Shown piece after piece: positions 14,063-22,207 of a stretch of 32,404 nt of DNA. How positions within the stretch are numbered: position 1 is the first letter of the stretch; each line of letters begins with the position of its first letter. The notes beneath the pieces were generated by a model that had not been told where the DNA came from, did no database searches, and saw nothing but the letters and a program-made list of their open reading frames with translations. The position numbers were made by a program, and so were the translations under genes. The stretch spans positions 1 to 32,404 of the forward strand of contig CAZGMJ010000058.1 in the NCBI GenBank assembly GCA_964526785.1, written 5' to 3'. Source of the DNA: CAZGMJ01 sp964526785 (GTDB lineage Bacteria; Planctomycetota; Phycisphaerae; Sedimentisphaerales; Anaerobacaceae).

Positions 14063-15613
14063 ATGCAGCGAATTCGAGCAGCAGCCGACAAGATGGAGAT
14101 TCTGTGCGCTGAGACGCCGGCCGGGCCCAGTGCGCTGGTTGTGTTCGGTGCTTCAGGCGATCTGACGCACAGGAAGCTGATGCCGAGCCTGTTCCAGCTT
14201 TTCATTGAGGATCTCCTGGGCAGCCGGTTTTACGTCATCGGCTGCGGTCGGAAGGCTTTCTCGAATGAGGAGTTTCGCAAGAAGGCTCGGCAGTCTATTC
14301 ACGAGCGGTGCGAGGGTTGTTCTTCGCAACAGGTCGAGGATTTCGCAAACCATCTCTATTACGTGCAGGGCGATTACGCAGATGCGGGTTTTTACGCAGA
14401 GCTTCGCACGCAGATCGCGGAACTTGACATCCGTCACGAGGTTGAAGGCAACCTCATCTTCTATCTTTCGGTGCCGCCGGTGTTGTATCCGACAATCGTG
14501 AAGCATCTCAGTGCGGCGGGGTTGTCGTCTGCAGCCAAGTCTGATGCGGGCGATGCGGTCAAGCTGATCATAGAGAAGCCTTTCGGCAGGGATTTACAGA
14601 CCGCCCGTGAGCTCAACGAAGCGATACACGCCTGCTTCGATGAATCTCAGATCTATCGGATCGATCATTATCTGGGCAAAGAGACCGTTCAGAACATTCT
14701 GATGTTTCGTTTTGCCAATGCGATATTCGAGCCGATCTGGAATCGCAATTACGTCGATCACGTTCAGATTACGGTGGCCGAAACGGTCGGTGTGGAGCAT
14801 CGGGCGCGGTACTACGAGCACAGCGGTGCGCTGCGCGACATGTTTCAGAACCATATGCTGCAGATGCTGGCCCTGGCGGCGATGGAACCACCTACGGCGT
14901 TCGACGCCAGAAGCATTCGGGATGAGAAGGTCAAGCTTCTTCAGTCTCTGCGGCCTTTATCGTCCGCCAAGCTGGATGAACAGATTGTGCGGGGGCAGTA
15001 TGGGCCGGGCGATGTGGGGACGCGGCATCTCAGCGCATACGCGGATGAACCGGGGGTGGCTGAAGGCTCGCAAACCGAGACGTATGTGGCGGGGCGGCTG
15101 TTCGTGGACAACTGGCGATGGCAGGGGGTTCCTTTCTATGTTCGCACGGGCAAGCGGTTGGCGGCGAAAAAGACGGAGATTGCGATCGCTTTCAAGAAGG
15201 TGCCGTATTCCATGTTTTCGTGCGTAGGGCTGGACGAACTTGCGGCGAATGTGCTCGTGCTGCAAATCCAGCCCGAAGAGGGGATGTCGCTGGCTTTTCA
15301 AGCGAAACGACCCGGCTCGAAAATCTGCATGAGTACGTTGAAGATGAGCTTTAGCTACAGAGACGTATTCATGGTGGATATGCCGGAGGCGTATGAGAGG
15401 CTGCTGCTGGACTGCATGAACGGCGACCAGACGCTGTTTGCCAGGCAGGATGATGTGGAGACGTCGTGGCGATTCGTCGAACCGGTTCTGGAGTACTGGG
15501 CAGATGGCGAGGCGGAACTGCACGCGTATCCGAGTGGAGGTGAGAGTTTTCCCGCTGCCGATCAACTTATCAAAGCAGATGGTCGTCGATGGCGCAGTCT
15601 GGTGAAGGCATAG
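14063..15613 (+). CDS. zwf: Glucose-6-phosphate dehydrogenase
   Basis: 516 residues. The N-terminal Rossmann motif is GASGDLTHRKL, the substrate signature is RIDHYLGKE, and IIEKPFGRDL holds the conserved Lys-Pro of the active site. The enzyme oxidises glucose-6-phosphate with NADP(+) to 6-phosphogluconolactone, the entry to the oxidative pentose phosphate pathway. It follows rubredoxin by 66 bp on the same strand, and its likely job here is to supply NADPH for peroxide and superoxide reduction. AGAGG, six bases before ATG 14063, favours this start over TTG 14045. No pgl or gnd gene follows; the next gene is convergent, 12 bp away. Confidence 0.95.
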   Translation: MQRIRAAADKMEILCAETPAGPSALVVFGASGDLTHRKLMPSLFQLFIEDLLGSRFYVIGCGRKAFSNEEFRKKARQSIHERCEGCSSQQVEDFANHLYYVQGDYADAGFYAELRTQIAELDIRHEVEGNLIFYLSVPPVLYPTIVKHLSAAGLSSAAKSDAGDAVKLIIEKPFGRDLQTARELNEAIHACFDESQIYRIDHYLGKETVQNILMFRFANAIFEPIWNRNYVDHVQITVAETVGVEHRARYYEHSGALRDMFQNHMLQMLALAAMEPPTAFDARSIRDEKVKLLQSLRPLSSAKLDEQIVRGQYGPGDVGTRHLSAYADEPGVAEGSQTETYVAGRLFVDNWRWQGVPFYVRTGKRLAAKKTEIAIAFKKVPYSMFSCVGLDELAANVLVLQIQPEEGMSLAFQAKRPGSKICMSTLKMSFSYRDVFMVDMPEAYERLLLDCMNGDQTLFARQDDVETSWRFVEPVLEYWADGEAELHAYPSGGESFPAADQLIKADGRRWRSLVKA

Positions 15614-15625
15614 GCCGCGGCCTGG

Positions 15626-17278
15626 TTACACTTTCAGTACCGCATCGAACCGCCCCGGAGGCGGGCCGGGCAAAGCCGCGCCGCAGTTCGGGCAGTTGGA
15701 GGTTTTCAAGCCTCGGCGCCTCCTGCAGGCGGGACATTTGATCGCAGGCGTGTAGTTGAGGGCGAGATATGTAAGCAGGCCGGCAAGGCCGAACAACATT
15801 GTCAGGACGAGCCAGAAGATGACCTGCGCGTTTGACGTGCGGCGGGGCCGGCAGTGAAGAAAGACTACCGCCGTCAGGACTACGCTCAGCAGCCAGTTGA
15901 AGACGGCATAACGGGGGCACAGGTGGTAAATCGTCTGCACCAATATGCGCAGCAGTTCGTTATTCCTTTGCAGGCCCAGTTCGAGGACTGTGGTTGTGAA
16001 AGCTTGATAGAGCAGGTCATATAGTGGCGGCGAGAGCGTGGTGATGTGCTCCCTCGCCTCAGGAGCGGGTGTGATACGGCTGAGTTTTCGCTGATAGGCG
16101 GCATCGGCTCTCCAGGTAAACTGATTCAGCAGTGTAATGACGCCCGTCGGGCCGACTTCATACAGTTCAATGCCTTGCCGCCTGGGCTTGAGAAAGTATT
16201 GTTCCCATTCCTTGCTGCCCGGCTCGGCGTGCGGCGCATGCGTATTCTCAAACCATTGCCGCTGCATCAGGATTCTGTCTTTGGGTGCGGCAAAGTCGCA
16301 CGTGTTGTGCACGTCCGGGCGCCATTCTGCCGGTATATTGACTGTCCGCGTCTGGTTCGGCTCCCGGACAGCTACGTGGTAAGCACCAGCCGAGTCTTTA
16401 CAGTACAGCAGCGGCCGGTATGTGCTGACATCCACTGTCGCCGACTGCATGTTAGTGCGATTGTACCTATCGGCGGATCCGGCGTACGGGCCCCAATTAT
16501 GAATAGCCATCGGCTCGATTTTCGCGGCTTCGTATTTCAGGAGCGTATCCACTTTCCTGTGCTCGAAGTCAATCTCGTGCACTGCCCGGTTTGTCTGCCA
16601 GAGCAGCGTGGGGCTGTATGAGTCCGGCGGGCAATAGGCCAGAAAGGCCTTGAAATCAGCGAATGAACCGGAATCTCCGCGAGAATCTGCAAATCCGGCG
16701 GGGCCGGCATAGCCGGAGTTCCCGCCGCCGGCGGAATATCCTGCGAACAGTCTCCGATGCGGTATGTACCGCCATATCCGCTGCGTCTCGTCGGAGCTTC
16801 GGACGGGAATCTCCAGAAACTGCGAACTGTCGGGCGAGAGCTGCTGGGTTCTGCGCATGTCCAGTTCTGAGAACAGGTCCCTGTTATGACCCGTTCGAAA
16901 TGCGATGTATTCGTAAGGATTGTCTTTCGATTGTCCTTCCCATAACAGGTTATTGTTGACGTCGTAGACCTGGTCGGCGGCAGGTTTATCGAGCCTGCCG
17001 GGGCTATACTGCGGGCCGGTAATGATATGCAGCGTACCATCCGGCAGGAATCGCTTAGCCGCGTAGATTACGCGCAACTGCTCTTTTTCCTGTCGGGTAT
17101 ATTCAGGCTGCGGCACCTGCGAGGCTTGTGGGGTTCTGAAGTACGACAGCGACCGAGTTATTTCGTAAGCTACGGTCTGCACGACGGCCAGGGCAATAAG
17201 CAATATCCAAAGCGTCGTAATGATCCGGGAGGGTACGCCCACGTATCGGGATATGTCTCTGAGCTTCATAGTTGCCAT
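15626..17278 (-). CDS. Membrane protein with C-terminal zinc ribbon, third gene of ABC operon
   Basis: 550 residues. One membrane helix lies near the N-terminus (about 20-40), then a long extracytoplasmic beta-rich region of about 380 residues, then two helices near the C-terminus (VFNWLLSVVLTAVVFL and VIFWLVLTMLFGLAGLLTY). The tail has a zinc ribbon: CPAC, eight residues, CPNC, followed by a Pro-rich end. I do not recognise the outer domain. The gene starts 9 bp after the permease stop, so it is probably a dedicated component of that transporter, perhaps a sensor or substrate-binding part. ATG 17269 is an alternative start. Confidence 0.75.
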   Translation of the reverse strand: MATMKLRDISRYVGVPSRIITTLWILLIALAVVQTVAYEITRSLSYFRTPQASQVPQPEYTRQEKEQLRVIYAAKRFLPDGTLHIITGPQYSPGRLDKPAADQVYDVNNNLLWEGQSKDNPYEYIAFRTGHNRDLFSELDMRRTQQLSPDSSQFLEIPVRSSDETQRIWRYIPHRRLFAGYSAGGGNSGYAGPAGFADSRGDSGSFADFKAFLAYCPPDSYSPTLLWQTNRAVHEIDFEHRKVDTLLKYEAAKIEPMAIHNWGPYAGSADRYNRTNMQSATVDVSTYRPLLYCKDSAGAYHVAVREPNQTRTVNIPAEWRPDVHNTCDFAAPKDRILMQRQWFENTHAPHAEPGSKEWEQYFLKPRRQGIELYEVGPTGVITLLNQFTWRADAAYQRKLSRITPAPEAREHITTLSPPLYDLLYQAFTTTVLELGLQRNNELLRILVQTIYHLCPRYAVFNWLLSVVLTAVVFLHCRPRRTSNAQVIFWLVLTMLFGLAGLLTYLALNYTPAIKCPACRRRRGLKTSNCPNCGAALPGPPPGRFDAVLKV

Positions 17279-17287
17279 TGCTCCAGG

Positions 17288-17983
17288 CTAAAACTCTCTG
17301 GTCAGGAATACGTATATGGTCTGTGACAGTAAGAGGACACCACCCAGCACTGTTATCAGCAATACCTGCGGGCGGTGTATCGGGCCCATTGCGAACAGAA
17401 GCACCAGGGCCGCCGCGGCCAGGCCGAAGATGCGCGTGGTGTACCAGCGGCTCGTGCTGAGGGCCGACAGCGCTGCGCCCAGATAGGCGATGATCGCAAG
17501 CAGCAGGAACAGCCATCCATCAATGAAGATCCTTTTCGGCGGCGGAGCCGGAAACAAGCCGGATTGGCAGGCATATTCATAGAGTATGACCCAAACGGCT
17601 CCGAGGCAGCCGAGCAGTGCGAGCGCGGCAACCGCCAGTTTTGCAGCAAGGACGGTCGATCTGTTGGCCGACCGGTGCAACAGAAAAGGCCATGTATGCG
17701 TGAAGAAGGGGACCGCGAACTGTCTGACTGCAAGAATGAGACCCAATGTCAAAGCCGTGCCCATTAGCCAGACTGCCGGTCCGTGGAGAACGGAATGGGT
17801 GGTAAGCACATATGAACTGACCGTTTCGCCCGGTTGCATCTGATTGAAGCGCCAGGTGTGGAAACCGGCGATTGCCTGGCTGCGAATCGCCAGGATGCCG
17901 ACTGCGAGCACGACGAGGCAGGCCAGCAAGATCCAGGGCATAGCCTCGCGCAGCTCTTTTCGAAGTAGTGCAATAAACCGCAT
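17288..17983 (-). CDS. ABC-type transporter permease
   Basis: From ATG 17983, one base after the ATPase stop, the protein is 231 residues with six predicted hydrophobic segments (for example ILLACLVVLAVGILAI and the final VLLITVLGGVLLLSQTIYVF). No extracellular binding-protein motif is visible. It is the membrane partner of the upstream ATPase. The arrangement regulator-ATPase-permease fits Ytr-like and ABC-2-type systems, whose substrates are often antibiotics or cell-envelope compounds; the substrate here is unknown. An earlier in-frame ATG at 18004 overlaps the ATPase gene and lacks a ribosome binding site. Confidence 0.8.
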   Translation of the reverse strand: MRFIALLRKELREAMPWILLACLVVLAVGILAIRSQAIAGFHTWRFNQMQPGETVSSYVLTTHSVLHGPAVWLMGTALTLGLILAVRQFAVPFFTHTWPFLLHRSANRSTVLAAKLAVAALALLGCLGAVWVILYEYACQSGLFPAPPPKRIFIDGWLFLLLAIIAYLGAALSALSTSRWYTTRIFGLAAAALVLLFAMGPIHRPQVLLITVLGGVLLLSQTIYVFLTREF

Positions 17984-17984
17984 A

Positions 17985-18920
17985 TTACGTTTGCTCCCAT
18001 TCAAAGCGTTTTTGCTGTCTGCCGGATGCGGTGAACTCGATGAACTGATCTTCGAGGTTCATTTCGACAACTTCCACTTCCTCCGCCCCGAGGCGCGTGG
18101 CCCAGGACTGAATATCGGCCTGCTCAGCGGCGACGAGTATGCATTCGAGTTGGCGGGCGTCCTTCCTGTGATGCAGGAGGCCGTCGATATCAATTTGCTG
18201 CGGAGGCGGACCGGCGAATGTCATCACCACTTTCCGAATGGACTGCCGGAGTTTTTCGAGCGTACAGTTTGCGACGAGCCTGCCTTTGTGGATAACCGCG
18301 ATGCGATCGGCGATGCGTTCGACATCGGCGAGGATATGGCTCGAGAACAGGACGGTCCGGCCCTGTCTGGTTATCAGTTGAATCATCCCTTCGAGAAACT
18401 GCCGTCGGATGGCCGCATCCAGACCGAGCGTCGGGTCGTCCATAATCAACAGTTCGGGATTCGGCGCCAGGGCGAGTGCGAGCGACACCTGGGCTCGCTG
18501 ACCGTTGGACAGATGCTTGATCTTCTGCTTTCGAGACAGCTCGAAGTAGTCGATCATTTCGGCGAAGAACCGGCGGTCCCACTGGTCGGGGAAGAAGGCC
18601 TGTTGGAACTTCTCGATGTGATTGATCGTCATCCAGCGGAGCAGTCGATGGCCTTCAGTGACGTAGCCGATGCGTCTGCGCACCTTGGGGGAGAGGTCTT
18701 GCGAATCGCAACCCAGCAGGGCGGCCGAACCTGCGGTGGGGTTGAGCAGGCCCAGCAGCATCTTGATTGCGGTGGTCTTGCCTGCACCGTTTCGCCCGAT
18801 GAAGCCGCAGATGCATCCACGGGGTACCTGAAGATCGAGGTGGTCGACGGCAGGCCTTTTGCCGTAGTACTTTGTCAAGCCCTGGGTTTGTAGCACTGTT
18901 TCATTCATTTTCGTTGCCAT
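17985..18920 (-). CDS. ABC transporter ATP-binding protein
   Basis: 311 residues. Walker A is GRNGAGKTT, Walker B LLIMDDPTLGLD, and the H-loop His lies in SSHILAD. The signature motif reads LSNGQ rather than LSGGQ, a mild variant. After the nucleotide-binding domain there is a roughly 80-residue C-terminal extension, as in drug and lantibiotic ABC exporters. The start overlaps the end of the GntR regulator gene by 20 bp (8 bp if ATG 18908 is used), so translation is coupled. Confidence 0.92.
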   Translation of the reverse strand: MATKMNETVLQTQGLTKYYGKRPAVDHLDLQVPRGCICGFIGRNGAGKTTAIKMLLGLLNPTAGSAALLGCDSQDLSPKVRRRIGYVTEGHRLLRWMTINHIEKFQQAFFPDQWDRRFFAEMIDYFELSRKQKIKHLSNGQRAQVSLALALAPNPELLIMDDPTLGLDAAIRRQFLEGMIQLITRQGRTVLFSSHILADVERIADRIAVIHKGRLVANCTLEKLRQSIRKVVMTFAGPPPQQIDIDGLLHHRKDARQLECILVAAEQADIQSWATRLGAEEVEVVEMNLEDQFIEFTASGRQQKRFEWEQT

Positions 18921-19323
18921 CGGATGCGTTCTCGTTCTTTCCGGAAAACCTGTCGAGGCGCTCTCGAAACAGAGTTATCAGAGTGTTTTCGTCGAGGCCG
19001 AGATTGAGGCCGCGGGTTATGAGCGTGTCCATGCGCTCGGCGAGGATATTGAGGTCGGCCGGGTCGTGGCTGCGAAGCTGCGGATCGCTGACGAACGTTC
19101 CGGAGCCTGTCTTGGTGGTGACCAGACCGGCCTGTTCGAGTTGCGTGTACGCGCGGGCGACGGTATTGGGGTTGATCACCAGTTCAGTGGCCAGGCGGCG
19201 TACGGGAGGGAGCTTGTCGCCCTTTGCGAGTTGCCCTTTGGCGATGGCCCGGCTGATCTGGTTGACGACCTGCTGATAGACAGGCTTATCTGATCCGGGC
19301 GATATTTGAATCCATATGGCCAT
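18901..19323 (-). CDS. GntR-family regulator, YtrA type
   Basis: 140 residues: a winged helix (PVYQQVVNQISRAI; LPPVRRLATEL; NPNTVARAYTQLEQAGL; G-S-G-T-F-V wing) plus a short C-terminal helical tail. The short tail without an effector domain identifies the YtrA subfamily, whose genes usually head ABC-transporter operons that they repress. It is the first gene of this operon, and operator-like dyads lie 58 bp upstream of its start. The inducing signal is unknown. Confidence 0.92.
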   Translation of the reverse strand: MAIWIQISPGSDKPVYQQVVNQISRAIAKGQLAKGDKLPPVRRLATELVINPNTVARAYTQLEQAGLVTTKTGSGTFVSDPQLRSHDPADLNILAERMDTLITRGLNLGLDENTLITLFRERLDRFSGKNENASDGNENE

Positions 19324-19381
19324 GAGCGAGACGATCCAGTTCTTTCAGGTGGATCATCGCAAAAACGACAATCCATAAAGC

Positions 19382-19411
19382 GTACTAATACTATTAGTAC
19401 AATATGTACTA
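19382..19411 (-). promoter_or_regulatory. Overlapping operator dyads upstream of the YtrA-type regulator
   Basis: GTACTAAT-ACT-ATTAGTAC (19382-19400) is a perfect 8-3-8 inverted repeat. It overlaps a second perfect one, TAGTAC-AATAT-GTACTA (19395-19411). On the minus strand a TTGTAC lies inside with a weak TTTATG 17 bp on, so the promoter probably overlaps. Autoregulation by the adjacent regulator is inferred. Confidence 0.65.
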
Positions 19412-19441
19412 TCCTGTTCGGTCACGCAAGCGTTTTTCTCC

Positions 19442-19465
19442 AAAAAAAACATGAGAAATCTTCTC
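19442..19465 (-). terminator. Weak terminator for the serpin gene
   Basis: Read on the minus strand: GAGAA-GAT-TTCTC, a perfect 5-bp stem, then ATG and eight T (A-run at 19442-19449). It lies about 110 bp past the serpin stop. The stem is short and AT-rich, so efficiency is doubtful. Confidence 0.45.
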
Positions 19466-19573
19466 GCGGACCGGCCGGGTCAGCGCTTAAGTCTGTGCAT
19501 AGAAATGAGATGCGCGATGTGTGCCGCTTTGGGAGATTGTATGGTCTTTTTGCTCTATCTGAATAGCACTGTG

Positions 19574-20851
19574 CTATTTGTCCGGATTCATCACACGGCC
19601 GAGAAAGAGGATGCTGCCGGTGTGATTGTCTCGAATCAGGAACATGAACGGGTGGTCGGCGGTGAAGCGGACGGGCTCTACGGGGCCGACGCTGAGCAGT
19701 TTCATGACGACGCCGGTAGCGGCTGCGGCCTCGGTACCTTCTTCATTGACGTCGACGTACGCCTTGTGCAGCACGTCGGAAATAAAGAGGTCTTTGCCGC
19801 CCGTCATGCGGGAGAAGTCGGCGTTTCGTGTGAAGGCATCCGTCATACCCATGGACTGCAGAACTGATGCGAGGCTGAAGCGGCTGCTCATTTTGAATTT
19901 CGGGATCGAGACAATGACCTCGCGTTTACGCATCGGGGCAAGAGCTTCAGTGAGTTTCCTGCTTGTCAGTTGCTTCTCGATTGCCGGCAAGCCGTCTCCT
20001 TGTCGCGGCAGGAGGATGATCATGGACAGGTCGTTGTTGACGTAGGGCAAGTCCAGCAACTGAAAGTCATCAGTCTCGGCATATCTGAATTCCTCGGTCT
20101 GGTTCATCATGGGGACGGAGACAGAATCGCCGTCGAGCAATGTGAATGGGGCATCCTTCGTTCGTTCGGCCTTGAACCGGGTGTTCCAGTTGCCCTTGAA
20201 ATAGATGGCGTTCGTCAGGACCATGCGGGTGGTCGCATCGAGGGCTCCTTCCGGGATGAGATCCTTGATTTTGTCTCGGGTCTTTTTCTCGACCCAGGCA
20301 TTGATCGTTTCTCTGGATCGGCTGGTCTGGGTAATGAAATCAAGGTGGCGAAGTTCGGCATCGAAATGGCTCTGCACAGCGTCAAGGTACTTACTGCGAA
20401 ACTCGTAACCGATCTGAGGCCATAAGGCGTTCGCGATGCTGAGTTGGTATCCGCCGTGTTCACCCTGCTCGTTGAGGGTCGTATTGATCTGCCCCAGCAA
20501 TCGGGCGAACCGGTCCGGTTCGATCGGTATGTGTCTTTGCAGTCCTGTATCTGCTACGTCGAAATCGGATGCGGTGGGGTAGTGCAGCGTTCGGGCCATC
20601 TGCAGTTCTGTCGAACCGGCGGCGCCAAGGTAGGTCATGGCCAGGGCAGTGGAGATGCTGTAGGGCGAGACGAACATGTTTTGTGAATCGGTAGCGAGCT
20701 TTGCATAGAGGTCGATGGCGAAGCGGTTGCCGCCGAGTGTTATGAGGCGGGCGGTTTCTTTGTCGGTTTCGGTCCATTCCACTGCAAAAGCTGGGGATGA
20801 AGCGGTCATCAGGACGATAAGAGAAATCAGCGTACATATTAGTGTTTTCAT
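19574..20851 (-). CDS. Exported serpin (serine protease inhibitor)
   Basis: 425 residues. The first 23 or so form a signal peptide (TLICTLISLIVLMTASSPAFA). The body is a complete serpin: the NMFVSPYSISTALAM helix, NAIYFKGNW (shutter region), and the hinge EEGTEAAAATG with small residues that permit loop insertion. Counting 15 residues from the hinge Gly puts P1 at a Leu followed by Ser, which would suit chymotrypsin- or elastase-like proteases. The C-terminal DHPFMFLIRDNHTGSILFLG is canonical. It should be an inhibitory serpin acting outside the cytoplasm on self or foreign proteases. The P1 assignment is inferred by alignment to antitrypsin from memory. It appears to be transcribed alone. 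Confidence 0.93.
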   Translation of the reverse strand: MKTLICTLISLIVLMTASSPAFAVEWTETDKETARLITLGGNRFAIDLYAKLATDSQNMFVSPYSISTALAMTYLGAAGSTELQMARTLHYPTASDFDVADTGLQRHIPIEPDRFARLLGQINTTLNEQGEHGGYQLSIANALWPQIGYEFRSKYLDAVQSHFDAELRHLDFITQTSRSRETINAWVEKKTRDKIKDLIPEGALDATTRMVLTNAIYFKGNWNTRFKAERTKDAPFTLLDGDSVSVPMMNQTEEFRYAETDDFQLLDLPYVNNDLSMIILLPRQGDGLPAIEKQLTSRKLTEALAPMRKREVIVSIPKFKMSSRFSLASVLQSMGMTDAFTRNADFSRMTGGKDLFISDVLHKAYVDVNEEGTEAAAATGVVMKLLSVGPVEPVRFTADHPFMFLIRDNHTGSILFLGRVMNPDK

Positions 20852-21037
20852 TGGATGCCTCGGATTTCCAGTTTCATCATGTAATTTCGGCGAACTTACA
20901 CAGTACTACGCGGCCGGGCGGTGTCCGGTTGACACAGTGAACGTAAAAAGCATGTAAAACGCCGTGGCAAAGGGGTCTTGAGCCGTTCTTGCAGGCGGAC
21001 TGGCTGGATGTAGACAGGCCGATAATACGTTCGTTCA

Positions 21038-21067
21038 TTGACAAAAGCATGCGATTCATGGTATATT
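21038..21067 (+). promoter_or_regulatory. Sigma-70-type promoter
   Basis: TTGACA (21038-21043), 18-bp spacer, TATATT (21062-21067). It lies about 60 bp before the start codon of the next gene. Confidence 0.65.
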
Positions 21068-21125
21068 GTAATGGTCCAGGGCCAGGCCGTGAATCTATTT
21101 CTTTTTCCAACAAAGGGGGATAATC

Positions 21126-22115
21126 ATGAGCCAGGAACATGACAGCCCAATGCAGCGCTTCAAGTGGCATCTCGTGATCATCGCCGGTGCTTTGATTATT
21201 GTGCTGACGCTGACGTTGTTTACCGATGTCTTCCAGGATTCCGAGAGCGGGTTGCTGCGGCAGATGCTTCTGATGTTGGGGGGATTGGTCTTTCTCAGCG
21301 CCTTATTGACCATTTTGTCGCGCGTATTCAAGATTGTGGATGCGTTGAACGACAACAGCGGCAAGCTGGAGCAGGTCACCACGGCATTGGAAAAGATCAG
21401 CGGCAACCTGGCGCAGATTAGTGAGAGTACGCGTGTGAGTGAGGCGGCCAAGGCGATAGCGTTTCGGGATACGGACCGACAGTCGCTCAAGCAGGCGGTA
21501 TTCATGAAGCTCCAGCAGCGCGACTTCGAAGCTGCGAATGAGTTGATCGATGAGATTTACCAGCACGCGGAATATAAAGAACTTGCGAAGGAGTTGCAGG
21601 TTCAGGCCGAGCGGTTCCGCAATGCCAGCGACCTCGACAGACTGAACCAGGGCATTGCGGCTATCGAGAAACTGCTGGACGAGCGCCGATGGGCGTCGGC
21701 CAGCGCCCAGGTCGAGGCGTTGATTGCGAGTTATCCGGACAGCGAGGCGGCGCGGGCGTTGCGCCAGAAACTGGTTGATCGCAAGGACGAGCGAAAGAAG
21801 ATCCTGTTGGCGGCGTGGGATGACGCGGTGCAGAATCAGGAGACGGATCGCAGTCTGGAGATTCTCAAGGAACTGGATATGTACCTTACGCCGAATGAGG
21901 GGCTGGCGCTGCAGGAGGCGGCCAAGGATGTTTTCCGCAACAAACTGCATGATATGGGGGTGCGGTTCTCACTGGCTGTGACTGAGAAGCGATGGATCGA
22001 GGCGCTGGACGTCGGCGAGCAGATCATCAGTGATTTTCCGAATACGAAGATGGCGGAGGAAATCCGCGAGAAACTGGCGGTTTTGCGGCAGAACGTGCAG
22101 GTCCAGAATAGCTGA
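21126..22115 (+). CDS. Membrane-anchored protein with coiled coil and TPR-like repeats
   Basis: 329 residues. Two hydrophobic helices near the N-terminus (about 15-35 and 48-66), then a coiled coil (VDALNDNSGKLEQVTTALEK), then about 200 residues of helical pairs resembling tetratricopeptide repeats. The third segment carries A-x-x-x-I-E-K-L-L-D-E-R-R-W-A-S-A and the last E-K-R-W-I-E-A-L-D-V-G-E-Q-I, both typical of TPR B-helices. The cytoplasmic side should carry the repeats. A scaffold role is plausible but not shown. AAGGGGGA precedes the ATG. It is convergent with the next gene. Confidence 0.75.
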   Translation: MSQEHDSPMQRFKWHLVIIAGALIIVLTLTLFTDVFQDSESGLLRQMLLMLGGLVFLSALLTILSRVFKIVDALNDNSGKLEQVTTALEKISGNLAQISESTRVSEAAKAIAFRDTDRQSLKQAVFMKLQQRDFEAANELIDEIYQHAEYKELAKELQVQAERFRNASDLDRLNQGIAAIEKLLDERRWASASAQVEALIASYPDSEAARALRQKLVDRKDERKKILLAAWDDAVQNQETDRSLEILKELDMYLTPNEGLALQEAAKDVFRNKLHDMGVRFSLAVTEKRWIEALDVGEQIISDFPNTKMAEEIREKLAVLRQNVQVQNS

Positions 22116-22131
22116 GGACTGGGGGGAGTAG

Positions 22132-22162
22132 AAAAATGCCCCTGCGGTCGGTCCGCAAGGGC
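22132..22162 (-). terminator. Rho-independent terminator of the HTH-membrane protein gene
   Basis: On the minus strand, GCCC-T-TGCGG pairs with CCGCA-G-GGGC (22138-22162, one mismatch, 5-base loop), then A and five T (22132-22136). It lies 46 bp past the stop of the HTH gene. Confidence 0.75.
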
Positions 22163-22207
22163 GGCGTCTATCAAGCGAATAGGCGCATCTTCGGGCTGAC
22201 GCGGCTG

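Noticed and set aside
15612..15623. AGGCCGCGGCCT palindrome as a terminator between zwf and the convergent gene
   Set aside because: The palindrome leaves almost no loop and has no T-tract.
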